A stretch of DNA of 64,000 bases from Comamonadaceae bacterium UBA4962 (GTDB lineage Bacteria; Pseudomonadota; Gammaproteobacteria; Burkholderiales; Burkholderiaceae_C), in assembly GCA_002397315.1 (NCBI GenBank), contig DHAE01000026.1, positions 127,263 through 191,262 on the forward strand, given 5' to 3'. This document shows positions 10,601 through 16,231 of this stretch, piece after piece; position 1 is the first letter of the stretch; every line of letters begins with the position of its first letter. The notes under the pieces were generated by a model, which saw only the letters and a list, made by a program, of their open reading frames with translations, searched no databases and had not been told where the DNA came from. Both the position numbers and the translations under genes were made by a program.

Positions 10601-11016
10601 GCGATCAGGCTGGGGTTCTGCACGGCCGTCACGGCCTTGTCCACGATGCCATCGGCTTCCTGGAATTTCCGCTGTGCCTCCAGGGTTGCGTCGGAGTGCC
10701 ATTCGTTGACGGCCTCGCGCGCCTGCTTGGGGCGGAACCCCACGGCGCCGCCCTCGTTCTCCAGGAACTTGCCCACCCGGCCGCCGGTGGGGATGTCCGC
10801 GAGGCCCACCACGGCCTCGGGAACCGCGATGGCGCCTTTCACCGCGGTAGCCGCGATGTCCTGGCCCCATCCCTTGAGCCCGCGCGCGGTGGTCGGCGCA
10901 TCGCTCAGGGCAGCATCGATCTCGGAAGGCGGCGCTGCAGGGGGCGCGGTGCTGGTGCTCTGCGCGCCGGGCTTGTACTCGGGTGCGCCCTTGAGGATGG
11001 AGTCGATTTCGCTCAT
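1645..11016 (-). CDS. Giant polyvalent internal virion protein (3123 aa), PLxRFG-type
   Basis: The largest protein of the phage, probably ejected with the genome as in other podovirus-like phages. Regions visible in order: Ala/Gly-rich N-terminus with hydrophobic stretches (near 140-330); low-complexity Ala/Pro/Gln linkers (330-780); an inorganic-pyrophosphatase-like polyvalent domain (about 790-900, NHYGYIKGSKG then DHVDVFMTD); further linkers; an LPD1-like zincin with HEWFHALDHYFG (about 1405); a second metalloprotease-like motif, YHEVAGHHG (about 1838); a MuF-C-like domain (about 2010-2125, SNPVMVFKS); the PLSRFG motif (about 2454) followed by the long helical LPD38-like C-terminus with a hydrophobic segment (about 2835-2855). 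The last third keeps protein-like composition throughout and no frameshift is seen. Polyvalent proteins of this kind are thought to deliver several effector activities into the host. That role, and the activity of each motif, is inferred. The start has a conserved leader hairpin but no Shine-Dalgarno. Confidence 0.9.
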   Translation of the reverse strand: MSEIDSILKGAPEYKPGAQSTSTAPPAAPPSEIDAALSDAPTTARGLKGWGQDIAATAVKGAIAVPEAVVGLADIPTGGRVGKFLENEGGAVGFRPKQAREAVNEWHSDATLEAQRKFQEADGIVDKAVTAVQNPSLIATAIGESLPSMGAGGVAARGLLTATRLGQLGAKGAALAGAAGEGLTMAGSQAEQIRQETPDGLLTPGQAGLAAATGAVGGAFGAVGGRIAQRLGIGDAETMLAQGQSGMARQFADEAAGAAVNPLQQQAVKSIPRHVIEGAIAEGLLEELPQSVAEQIFQNVALDKPWYDQVDSAIVLGTLSGGAMGAGAAGYHAAARPRAGAVGESDPAAALPAGNEPAAEAPARNPGLERVSQAFAEQLRMLQEQEQGEVLGPQSTPPDGAAALAEQRATAEAQRQADMEASRAVESPDDEIYQSTGAEVPRSVRMGINPAGGPLSAGAAMAVDTGVSDQMQQAAALAQAAEAAEKGGKAQKQEQPERAPQGADPETGEIPGPDAVANWSDAQLSASFRSAQGRDVRIKLAQELSRRKAARAAEHSPPVKGSTDGYQTQPASPPPPAGAAQAPAVAAAGAPAQGALSNAGTTTADPGAQGKTAAGAKAAPESADQRAQRIDAAGQTWTRLPTVQRQVVAEQLKGLKPVLQKNLAGAKWDNLNADLKRKIADLIAPAQEAAAAPARARAAPVAMARGTTFPPLDAPPAPAAAAASAPPKAAGTSARRARAAAAPVSAPAMVQAAAQEAATSLSNDLPEPTAAQKDAGNYKKGHVKVNGHDISIENPAGTRRRPEWPPLQNHYGYIKGSKGADKDHVDVFMTDRAEDAGLPVFVVDQVNRDGSFDEHKVVMGAADEAEARSTYLGNNEKGWTGLGGITRMTQAEFKDWVRDPARTVKPAAAPVTGDALPPVATGEAGPAPAKDAEPAQASAPALPVAESGSSAPPAPQALPAAAETVPQRMKRVKAEKAAAPAAPAAAGEASPAAKPKTVPEKMKDAKAKRESKAVREAREAEERRAAYFAPGNVVRGYGGGFDRVVSYQPADTDGRWSVTVREVQKDGNGAWADKAGAVDRTHGTEPSKMNYAAGPAARMKVDPAPAAAVAVEPLVPASAPALVLDAGTREDGLGAGRITDFGEKIGGARKDQATRAPKAIKPRSSDERPAWARRFEISQIAKSSRLGEEGRWVVRDARSLDAFKQPRRVGAETYATREDAEQAVPLLAVSQKHSPVPLRGDGAGYEIWREVSDRKRVKVVDQVFSTRDAALEYMAKNAQAIIETNTTFGEADLPRPPSEERVGVPRRSGDARDSDFMDVFGFRGVEFGNWNNQQERQQLLNDAYDGLLDLAEVMGVPPRAISLNGDLALAFGARGHGLSSARAHYEPAKAVINLTKMNGAGSLAHEWFHALDHYFGRQDGKAPAEWVVGKDGTRSLEINDAAESNMVSGGTRGERSAMRPQLREAFADVMRTIARKAEAYVEDTARADRFVASAREDVRRQLNSIRADLARDLDARYYKRFNKAASADQLAEFDSVAEKILAGELLDLRIETKGSARSIASGMRWTNDALNRISAVIKAVRGRQGFSAAQDGPLDRMGGLMRNYSARLKMLADAQQANEKSRMVPTDFVMSAKELDQGRGQDYWTRPHELAARAFQGYVEDKIAAGGGRSPFLNYGPEGVAIPTPWGFKRPFPAGAERVAINQALERLAATIQTRESDSGGVALFRRGAEDDLGAGMAADLLRIMGKGDGFSAAAQRQAVDTVRATVNPIVAAWQNAPEVVVAYDLDDPVIPQRVRDADLRQRTGGAHGAPEGFYFGGKAYLMASRLTTPADAARVLYHEVAGHHGLRGLFGPELDKILNQVATMRRADVDAKMAEYGMRGVDRISRIRAAEEVLAEMAEKNPQQSFVQRAVAAIRNFLRAHVPGFGSLRLRDADIIQAYILPARNWVERAAAERERGMGSAAMQYSLAQDEARSGFAAEVRASITAGLNNDERALRAQVPLGIETPAALEALGVVRKPVVTNRNLIAKMHFEHGVPRAELERLGELLSNPVMVFKSDTQPGRMVVVTSLVVRGNPVVVAVDPNGASNRAEVVYVPSAYPKDNADRTFTRWIRDGLLQFANKKESRHLATTARLQLPGVVQRAAGFRADYKTEADLPQTGDGPDVMFSRERIAALKESALDQITQTMSHPGQVSLWDKTIGTMRNLAERAPAFKPVFESAQRFIDDVSMLGNDAADMAPRLLPRVDSWRDLTKKPITAADNKAVARPLFEGTLMWARDIDGTPVLLDDLTAKYQNLPADQKAQLLLRGGRLDPKILTAWQGLPVGMYEANVNTSFNSRVLKAGVVWSQRELETMFGLDANQVSLYQEGRAAIDRSIDMTARADMLRSLGDEYAGMRDAVLAQETMDDAVELLTRTLMDDARDRPEWSERLMELNNSVVKARERAQQLMDEGYAPLSRFGRYTVDVVDAAGDRQYFGMFETKGDSNRMKAEMEKQFPGATVTQGTMSQDAFKLFAGVTPESLEMFGSMLGLDGTGDDPKDKAFQAYLQLAKNNHSALKRLIHRKGIAGYSEDVGRVLAGFVYSNARLGAGGLNAGTMESAINAIPKEQGELKDLAMGLRDYIANPQEEGQAVRGMLFAQYLGGSLASAFVNMTQPFAVTLPWLTQFGGMKRAGAQMARALKDMSRKGFEYEPDLAAAMQSAEEDGVVSPQEIHQLMAQARGTGSLRTGDGTKAGDARAAAANNWERVKVAWGQPFALAEQFNRRSTFIAAYRIAKEQGMAEPSNFARKAVLETQFLYSKANKMRFARGAVGGTLMTFKTYSVSYLELMHRMWTQGGPEGKRAVGWAVAMLLLMSGAGGLPFMEDAEDLIDGAGQLMGYNLSAKQWRKQALRDVVGKEVADFLEQGLSGLPGAPVDVSGRLGMGNLLPGTGLFLSKQNRERDLLEVAGPAGDVVARGFTAVRKGLTGDVGGAALELSPTAVRNAVKGIDMAATGIYKDKKGYKVIDTTLAEAGSKFLGFQPKSVAEVQEANSFMQRTKSFYTQTSSEIKAQWADALYRKDDTALAAARERLADWNRNNPEQPIVVKMPDVWKRVREMDKDRTQRIADTAPKALRQQMREAGQAPA

Positions 11017-11069
11017 GCCCGGGACTTTCCCCGGGTATGGCCGCGCCGTCGAACCCTATGCGGGGCCGG
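11017..11069 (-). promoter_or_regulatory. Late leader element B
   Basis: Read leftward, GCATAGGGTTCGACG (ATAGGG at 11059-11054) starts 43 nt before the ATG of the 3123-aa gene. The CCCGGGGAAAGTCCCGGG hairpin lies directly against the start codon. It lies immediately downstream of the TGA of the 702-aa gene. It matches elements A and C in sequence and spacing. A promoter and/or translational control role is inferred. Confidence 0.55.
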
Positions 11070-13178
11070 TCAGTTGTAGCCGAGTTGGCGCAGGCTGGCC
11101 GCGCGCTGCTCCTTGGACAGCGCCTGGTTATTCACGATCGCCATGGCCGCCGGGTTGTCCTTCAGCGCCGGCAACGCTGCCTGGCCGCCCTGGCCCACGA
11201 ACTGGCGGGTGCGGGCATCGAACACCCGCTGCGGCACGTTGCGCATGGCGTTGGCCGTGGTGTCCCACTCCTGGCCGCCGCCCACCAACATCAGGTCGTC
11301 CTTCGGGCTGGTGGCCTTGCCGGACAGGTCGCGGATCTCCTGCGCGATGGCTGCGCGGGCCTCGGGGGTCTTCGCCTCACCGTACCGCTGGTACAGGCGC
11401 TCCTCGCGCTGGCCCTTGCGGATGTCGAAGCCCCGCACCTGCTCCTCGACTCCTACGCGGCGCTCGTCCACGGCGTTGCGCGCGGCCGCGCGGCCGTTTT
11501 CGCCCTTCTCGCGGAGGACGGTCCGGCCGGTGTCCCCTGCTTCCCGCATCACAGCGCGCCCCATGTCGCCCTGCTCGCGCAGCGCAGCAAGGTCGCGCTG
11601 CACTTCGCCCTGCATCTGGGTCTGAGCCAGCGCCGTCTGGTTGTTCGCCTGGGCAATCTGCGCCCGGTTCCCGTCCGTCACCTGCCGAACACCCAGGAAG
11701 CGCCGCAGCTCCGCGGGGTTGCTGATGGAGCTTGCGGAAATGGTTGCGTCCCGTTGCAGCTGCTCAGGGCTGCGGCTCCACATGTTGCCCACGCCCGAGG
11801 TCTGGCCGATGACGCCGGTGAAGCCTGGCGTGAAGCCCCGCGCGGCGGTAACTCGACCCAGCGATTCCGCCTGGGAGCGTTCAGCCAGCGCATCGGCGGC
11901 GGCCATGTTGCGTGCCGAGGGCAGGCCGCGCGGCGCGGCACCGGCCACGGCGCCGGCTTCGCTGTCGGAGTAGCTGTTGCCGCTGCGGAAGACGCCTTGC
12001 ATGCCGGCCACGCGCTGGACCTGCGCCGGGTCGGCCGGCGCGACCGCTGGCACTGCAGCGGACTTGCCCATGGCCGGCGCGGGGGCCGCGACGCCGGGCG
12101 CGGGGGCGGCACCGGCCTGCGGCGCGACCGGCGCGGCCCGCGCGGGCGTTGGCGCGGCTGGCGCTGGGGTCGGTGCAGCAGCATCCTGCCCGATGGGCGT
12201 GCTGTCCCCGGTGACGAACGTCTTGAGCGCCTGGGCGGCGGGGTCCAGCAGCTTGGCCGCGCCCGTGGCCACGTCGTCGGCCAGCCCGATCAGCGGAGTC
12301 GCTGCCACCCGGGCCGACTGACCCAATGCCGCGCCCATGCCGGCCTGCTGGTATGCCGTCCGGGCGTCGGCCGCGCTCTCGCGGATGGCGTTGGCCGTGT
12401 TCGGGAATGCCCCCGCCACGAAGCCCGCCGCGCTGCGTGCGGCTGCGCCCAGGTCCGGGCCTGCGCCGGCGGTGGCCGGCGGGCGCGCCGCCGTGGAGAC
12501 GGCCGGCAGCTGTTCGATGGGAGCCGCGGGCAGGCCGCGGCCGGTCGGGATCTGGCTCACCAGTGCCTGGCGGTCCGCCTCCGATCGCTGAACCTGCGCC
12601 TGCGGCGCTGCCGGCTGCGCCGCGGGTGCGACGGTGCGCCCGGGCTGCTGCCCGATCGTGTCGGGCACGCGCGCGAACTGGCCCCCGCTGCCGAACTCGG
12701 GCCCGCTGCCGTAGACGCTGGCGCCCGCGCTGGGGTGGCCCTGCGGGAAGATGTTCGAGGGCGAGAGGGGCGCGCGCTTGCGCTCCTCGTCCACCACGCC
12801 GCCGTCGGCGAAGAACATCCGGGGCTCACCGACCTCCTGCTGCGCGGCCCGCGCTCCAGGCGCGAAGCCCACCGGTGTGTGGGTCGCATTCTTCACCTGG
12901 TCCAGGGCCTGCACCCCGATGGCGTGCACCTGCTCGGGCGGCATCTTGAACTCGCCATTGCTCAGGCTCACGGGCACATCCCGGCCCATATCGGCCAGCC
13001 GCTGCTCGCCCAGGGTTTCGGTGCTGTCGGCCGGCATGATGTACGTGCCCTCAGGCACCTCGTCCTGCACCTCGTCCGACGTGCCGGTGCCCGGGCCGCG
13101 CACAGGGCCGCCGTTGGCGAATTTCGGCCGGCTCCCGCCCTTGGTCTTGGCGCCATGCGCCGGTTGAAAGCCTCGCAT
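11070..13178 (-). CDS. Internal virion protein, Ala/Pro-rich (702 aa)
   Basis: The ATG at 13178 is chosen because AGGAGG lies 5 nt upstream; nine more codons are open above it. Near the N-terminus is KFANGGPVRGPGTGTSDEV, and further on MFFADGGVVDEE. This paired FA[ND]GG-V motif is typical of large podovirus virion proteins encoded beside the giant polyvalent protein. The middle (about 180-400) is Ala/Pro/Gln-rich and probably disordered. The C-terminal third (about 440-700) is predicted helical with many charged residues (ALREQGDMGRAV, EERLYQRYGEAKTPEA). It is probably ejected or packed with its neighbour. No enzymatic motif is recognised. Confidence 0.75.
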   Translation of the reverse strand: MRGFQPAHGAKTKGGSRPKFANGGPVRGPGTGTSDEVQDEVPEGTYIMPADSTETLGEQRLADMGRDVPVSLSNGEFKMPPEQVHAIGVQALDQVKNATHTPVGFAPGARAAQQEVGEPRMFFADGGVVDEERKRAPLSPSNIFPQGHPSAGASVYGSGPEFGSGGQFARVPDTIGQQPGRTVAPAAQPAAPQAQVQRSEADRQALVSQIPTGRGLPAAPIEQLPAVSTAARPPATAGAGPDLGAAARSAAGFVAGAFPNTANAIRESAADARTAYQQAGMGAALGQSARVAATPLIGLADDVATGAAKLLDPAAQALKTFVTGDSTPIGQDAAAPTPAPAAPTPARAAPVAPQAGAAPAPGVAAPAPAMGKSAAVPAVAPADPAQVQRVAGMQGVFRSGNSYSDSEAGAVAGAAPRGLPSARNMAAADALAERSQAESLGRVTAARGFTPGFTGVIGQTSGVGNMWSRSPEQLQRDATISASSISNPAELRRFLGVRQVTDGNRAQIAQANNQTALAQTQMQGEVQRDLAALREQGDMGRAVMREAGDTGRTVLREKGENGRAAARNAVDERRVGVEEQVRGFDIRKGQREERLYQRYGEAKTPEARAAIAQEIRDLSGKATSPKDDLMLVGGGQEWDTTANAMRNVPQRVFDARTRQFVGQGGQAALPALKDNPAAMAIVNNQALSKEQRAASLRQLGYN

Positions 13179-13245
13179 AGAGCCTCCTGTGTTCAATTGC
13201 GCCAATGTTCCACGCTGGGGCGGGACTGTCTAACCCTATACGGGT
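13179..13245 (-). promoter_or_regulatory. Late leader element D
   Basis: Read leftward, CCCGTATAGGGTTAGACAG (ATAGGG at 13239-13234) lies 61 nt before the ATG of the 702-aa gene. Here a normal AGGAGG site is present. It is the first such element after the oppositely oriented SOS cassette and its leftward terminator, where a new promoter is needed to restart late transcription. This supports reading the motif as a late promoter. Confidence 0.5.
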
Positions 13246-13958
13246 GGCTCGCGCGTGAGCCACCAGCGGTGGGCGAGCTGGAGGCACTGGCAGGAGAACA
13301 GCCCAAGTCTCACGGTCGGACGGCTGATCTCGTTAGAGGAAGTTGAGCAGCGGTCGGACGCAGATTACTGTCAACCCATCGCACTCCTTTTCATAGACAG
13401 TTCCAAGAGAATGAGTTCTCCAACCTTTGCGAACCCAACGAGGCCAACTTCGAAGCCAACTTGCATTACCTGCACGAGGGATACTTCGAATAAATGGTAT
13501 TCCCGATAAGGGCAGCGATACTGTGTCAGCGGCTAGAGAACGCTGATTTGTGCCAGGAAAACGGCGCCTGTTGGCCAGGTTGTTTCAACAGGATTGACCG
13601 GGCGCGATATTCCTCCGAATTTGCGCTAGAATCCGCTCGCCAAAACGAATCCGAGCGCCTTTCTCGACGAGGCGTGAATTCCGGGCAGGCCATATAATCA
13701 AGCACCCAGTACCTTCGACGGTGGCGTGCAATCTGAGAGAAACAGGAGATACTTACCTAAAAGTTCCCCATCTGGGCGGTTCCCGAGGCGCCCAACGAAA
13801 AACGCCACCTGGCAGGGTGGCGTTCTCGGGTAATCGAAGTCCTAAACTCACGATCACCGGTCTTTGCTGAGACGGAGTGGAGTGTACGCCTGCGTGCGCG
13901 AGTGAGCAAGGATTTCTATTCGAAACCTCATGGGGCTCATACCCTATGAAGGAGACAG
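13206..13958. other. 753-bp gene-poor, less GC-rich spacer
   Basis: No open frame here has protein-like composition with a ribosome site. The stretch is visibly less GC-rich than the flanking late genes. It holds element D at its left edge, a leftward terminator near 13800, and an ACCCTATGA sequence at 13942-13950 that on the other strand reads CATAGGGT, close to the late motif. It is probably the seam left by insertion of the 13.9-16.2 kb cassette. Confidence 0.5.
13797..13824 (-). terminator. Rho-independent terminator, leftward
   Basis: A perfect 9-bp stem, AACGCCACC / GGTGGCGTT (13801-13809 and 13816-13824), with a 6-nt loop. On the minus strand it is followed by a T run. It would end transcripts coming leftward from the SRAP gene. 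Confidence 0.7.
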
Positions 13959-14072
13959 ATGATGACTTCTAGTGAGCATCTCGACGCCCTCGTGTACGTA
14001 CGTCAGTACGAACGCTACCGCTTTGAAAAGTGGGAACAGGTCTGCCAGCACTACCGCCGGTATCCCTCCTGA
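13959..14072 (+). CDS. Small protein, 37 aa, unknown
   Basis: ATGATG preceded by GAAGGAGACAG gives a near-ideal ribosome site. The frame encodes an aromatic, charged peptide (LVYVRQYERYRFEKWEQVCQ) and ends in TGA just before a + strand terminator. RBS, short ORF and terminator together make this a believable mini-gene. Codon choice is GC-rich, like real genes here. No family is recognised; a small regulatory or inhibitory protein is possible. Confidence 0.5.
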   Translation: MMTSSEHLDALVYVRQYERYRFEKWEQVCQHYRRYPS

Positions 14073-14109
14073 GCCTGACTCAGCGCCCCTGGTAACGCCA
14101 GGGTGAAAC

Positions 14110-14132
14110 AGCCCGCCTCGAGCGGGCTTTTC
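14110..14132 (+). terminator. Rho-independent terminator after the 37-aa gene
   Basis: A 7-bp stem, AGCCCGC / GCGGGCT (14110-14116, 14122-14128), with a 5-nt loop, followed by a TTTTCT tract on the + strand. The last bases touch the stop codon of the convergent SRAP gene. Confidence 0.7.
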
Positions 14133-14806
14133 TACGCCTCCACTGGCCCAGCGTCGTACACCTCCACAGGCGCTAGCCGCAGCAGCTTGGACGCCTCCGC
14201 TACGGTGCCAGCCAGCCAGGTGTCCACGTCTTCCAACTCGATCGGGATCACGCTGCGCTTGTCCTGACGGGCTGCCGGCCGCTTCGGATCTGGGCGGTGC
14301 ATCCGGCTCATGAGCGGATCGTGGTCGGCGTTGATGGTGAGCATGGTGTAGCTCTCGTGCGCCTCGCCTGTGTCGCGGTCCGTCCAGGTGTTCCACAACC
14401 CTGCCAAGCCCCACGGCTTCCCGTCCGCACGGCGGAAACGCCACCAGATGTTCTTCCCCGTCTCCCAGTTCGGCTCGTCGAAGTCGGCGGCCGGAATGAT
14501 GCAGCGCTGGCCGCGCGCCCATGGCTCCTTGTAGCTGGCCTTCTGCGCCAACTCCTCCGACCTGGCGTTGTTGGTCGGGTACTTGAGCTTCGGCTCCTTG
14601 GCGAACCAGGGGATCAGCCCCCACTGCCCTACCACCAGCTCGCGCGAGTACCCCGCGTCATTCCGCGCTCGGCGGATCACAGGGCCCTGCCCGCGCGGGT
14701 GCAGCACTTCGTCCCACCAGCGCCCGTCGCCAGGGTGCTTTCGGGAGATCTCCCAGGTGAGCTCGATGTCCCTGACGTTTGGTGGCGGCTTGTAGCGATT
14801 GCACAT
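14132..14806 (-). CDS. SOS response-associated protein, SRAP/YedK (HMCES) family (224 aa)
   Basis: The start at 14806 is set by the invariant Met-Cys-Asn (MCNRYKPP): Cys2 must become N-terminal to form the thiazolidine link to abasic sites in single-stranded DNA. Other family marks are QWGLIPWFAKEP (about 82-93), NARSE (about 100-104), RCIIPAADFDEPNWE (about 120-134) and the C-terminal THE-like active-site region modified as SRMHRPDP. About 220 residues is normal for the family. Long upstream extension of the frame is not needed. An SOS box lies 170 bp upstream and could serve this gene divergently. Likely role: shielding abasic sites in phage or host DNA during damage-induced growth. Confidence 0.9.
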   Translation of the reverse strand: MCNRYKPPPNVRDIELTWEISRKHPGDGRWWDEVLHPRGQGPVIRRARNDAGYSRELVVGQWGLIPWFAKEPKLKYPTNNARSEELAQKASYKEPWARGQRCIIPAADFDEPNWETGKNIWWRFRRADGKPWGLAGLWNTWTDRDTGEAHESYTMLTINADHDPLMSRMHRPDPKRPAARQDKRSVIPIELEDVDTWLAGTVAEASKLLRLAPVEVYDAGPVEA

Positions 14807-14974
14807 GCGCACAGCATGCGCCTCGGGCCGGGCGCCGTCTGTCGGATCGCGCGCACTTTCCATGCTCCAACTTTTGCAGCACGGGGACACGGCGGGCCAA
14901 TGGCAAGCCCCAATTTCCCTGGGTGCCCGGCAGAACCGCGAGGCGGCCGAGCAGTTCCCGAGGCCGAACAAGAA

Positions 14975-14990
14975 CTGTATATTTAAACAG
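14975..14990. promoter_or_regulatory. LexA (SOS) box 1
   Basis: CTGTATATTTAAACAG matches the CTGT-N8-ACAG consensus, extended to ACTGT/ACAGT. It overlaps a TATATT hexamer (14978-14983), a good -10 for the rightward gene at 14990, and it is positioned between that gene and the SRAP gene. LexA would repress both until DNA damage. Confidence 0.8.
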
Positions 14991-15418
14991 TGTTCATCCA
15001 TATCTACGTCCTTCGCAGCAGTGGCAAGCGGACCCCCGCCCGGGAGTTGCTTGAGCGGCAGCCCGTGCGCGGCTGGCTCCAGTACAAGCAGGCGCCGCTG
15101 GACGACTACGGGCCCAGGTGGGAGGCCCACCTGCTCGAGGCCGCCGGTGGCAAGCCCCTGCTGCGCTCCCTCCACTGGGCGCGCCTGCGCCACGTCGAGG
15201 GGGTGATGCATCTGGTGGGGCGCGAGGACGGCGGCCGGCAGACGAAGAAGTCGTCGCCTCTGTGGCAGCGGCAGTCATGGATGTGCGCACTCGACCCCGC
15301 CGACGCGCGGCCCTTCATCCAGCGCATGGTCGCCGCCGCGGCCGCCCGACCCTACGACCCCTTCGAGGACGACCATGATGACTTCATCGACCCGCTGGCT
15401 TGGCAACCCCCCGAATGA
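14990..15418 (+). CDS. LexA-controlled protein of unknown function (142 aa)
   Basis: The first start in the open frame is GTG at 14990, overlapping the last base of the SOS box; a TAA closes the frame just upstream. With the -10 at 14978-14983 the transcript would begin at or near this GTG, so translation may be leaderless. The protein (HIYVLRSSGKRTPARELLE ... RQSWMCALDPADARPFIQRM) is basic at the N-terminus and acidic at the C-terminus (DPFEDDHDDFIDP). No family is recognised. Its direct LexA control suggests a role in DNA-damage response or induction timing. Confidence 0.7.
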   Translation: MFIHIYVLRSSGKRTPARELLERQPVRGWLQYKQAPLDDYGPRWEAHLLEAAGGKPLLRSLHWARLRHVEGVMHLVGREDGGRQTKKSSPLWQRQSWMCALDPADARPFIQRMVAAAAARPYDPFEDDHDDFIDPLAWQPPE

Positions 15419-15611
15419 CCACCCCACCCTGCTCCACTTACCCGCCTGGTTCGGCGTGCCGGAGCAGGTGCTGCTGCCGCTGCCGGTCGACGGCTACGTG
15501 ATCAAGGAGCGGCACCCGGAGTGGTTTGAGGTCCGGGAGCGGGCAACGGACAAGCTCATCTACTCCGGGCTCGGACCGGTGGCCGTGGCCGTCTCGCGCG
15601 CCCCGTTCTGA
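15375..15611 (+). CDS. Small protein (78 aa), unknown
   Basis: Starts ATGATG at 15375 within the end of the previous gene (44-nt overlap) and would be translated from the same SOS-controlled message. The second half (GYVIKERHPEWFEVRERATD, then IYSGLGPVAVAV) looks like a small folded domain. An alternative start in another frame at the TGA (ATGA at 15415) gives a Cys/Arg-rich nonsense frame and is rejected. Function unknown. Confidence 0.6.
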   Translation: MMTSSTRWLGNPPNDHPTLLHLPAWFGVPEQVLLPLPVDGYVIKERHPEWFEVRERATDKLIYSGLGPVAVAVSRAPF

Positions 15612-15636
15612 CGCATTGCCACCCTGGTGCTACATT
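15608..15636 (+). promoter_or_regulatory. Sigma70-like promoter for the DUF4124 gene
   Basis: CTGACG (15608-15613), a 17-bp spacer and TACATT (15631-15636), 21 nt before the ATG at 15658 with AGGAGGGA between. It would let the exported-protein gene be read independently of the SOS unit. Confidence 0.4.
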
Positions 15637-15657
15637 CCGGCCAGGAGGGAGCCCTAC

Positions 15658-16230
15658 ATGTCCAGTCTTCGAACGACCGCCGCGCTGGCGGTGCTTTTTG
15701 CTGCGTGTGCAGCATCAGCCCAGGTATTCAAATGCCAGGACGCGGCAGGTAAGACGATCTACTCGGACGCTCCTTGCAGCACCAGCCAGACTGGTCAGCA
15801 GCTGGAGCGCAGGCGCACCTTCGAGGAGAAGATGCAGGAGCGTGAGCAGGCACACGAAGCACAGATGACCAAGGAAGAGCGCAGGGCGCGCGAGGAAGAA
15901 AGGGAGCGCGTCGAGGCGGAGCGCCGCGCGACGGCAGCGGCGGCCCAGCCAAAAGCGCCCCCTCACAAGGGGTATGCGGAGCGGCTGGCGGAACGCAATG
16001 CGGGCGTTCGCAGCACGTTGACGGGCCCAGCATCGTCACTCCCACCCCGGCGAAAAAACACCGCGATGCCCACCCCGCCGCCGGCACCGTCCGTGATTAC
16101 TCATTGCGGTGGCGGGGTTTGCCACGACAACCTTGGCGGCGTCTACCAGCAGCACGGCAATGGAACAACGATGACAGGCCCAAGCGGTAGTACCTGCATC
16201 CAGACAGGAGGGATGGTGCAGTGCCCTTGA
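15658..16230 (+). CDS. Exported DUF4124-domain protein (190 aa)
   Basis: A signal peptide (MSSLRTTAALAVLFAACA, cleavage after ASA) is followed by the DUF4124 signature: VFKCQDAAGKTIYSDAPC at about 23-40. A charged helical region (about 50-100, rich in Glu/Arg) and a Gly-rich tail with paired cysteines (CGGGVCHD) follow. The ribosome site is AGGAGGGA, 8 nt before the ATG. DUF4124 proteins are periplasmic and common in beta- and gammaproteobacteria. This copy lies on the strand opposite to the late genes with its own promoter, so it is probably a moron expressed in the lysogen. It ends one base before the convergent 632-aa gene. Confidence 0.8.
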   Translation: MSSLRTTAALAVLFAACAASAQVFKCQDAAGKTIYSDAPCSTSQTGQQLERRRTFEEKMQEREQAHEAQMTKEERRAREEERERVEAERRATAAAAQPKAPPHKGYAERLAERNAGVRSTLTGPASSLPPRRKNTAMPTPPPAPSVITHCGGGVCHDNLGGVYQQHGNGTTMTGPSGSTCIQTGGMVQCP

Positions 16231-16231
16231 A

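Noticed and set aside
13255..13697. Short + strand frames of 84 and 67 codons in the spacer
   Set aside because: No ribosome site and no protein-like pattern; the region is better read as an insertion seam.
14807..15211. Upstream extension of the SRAP frame
   Set aside because: The family requires Met-Cys at the N-terminus, given by the ATG at 14806; the extension overlaps the SOS box and another gene.
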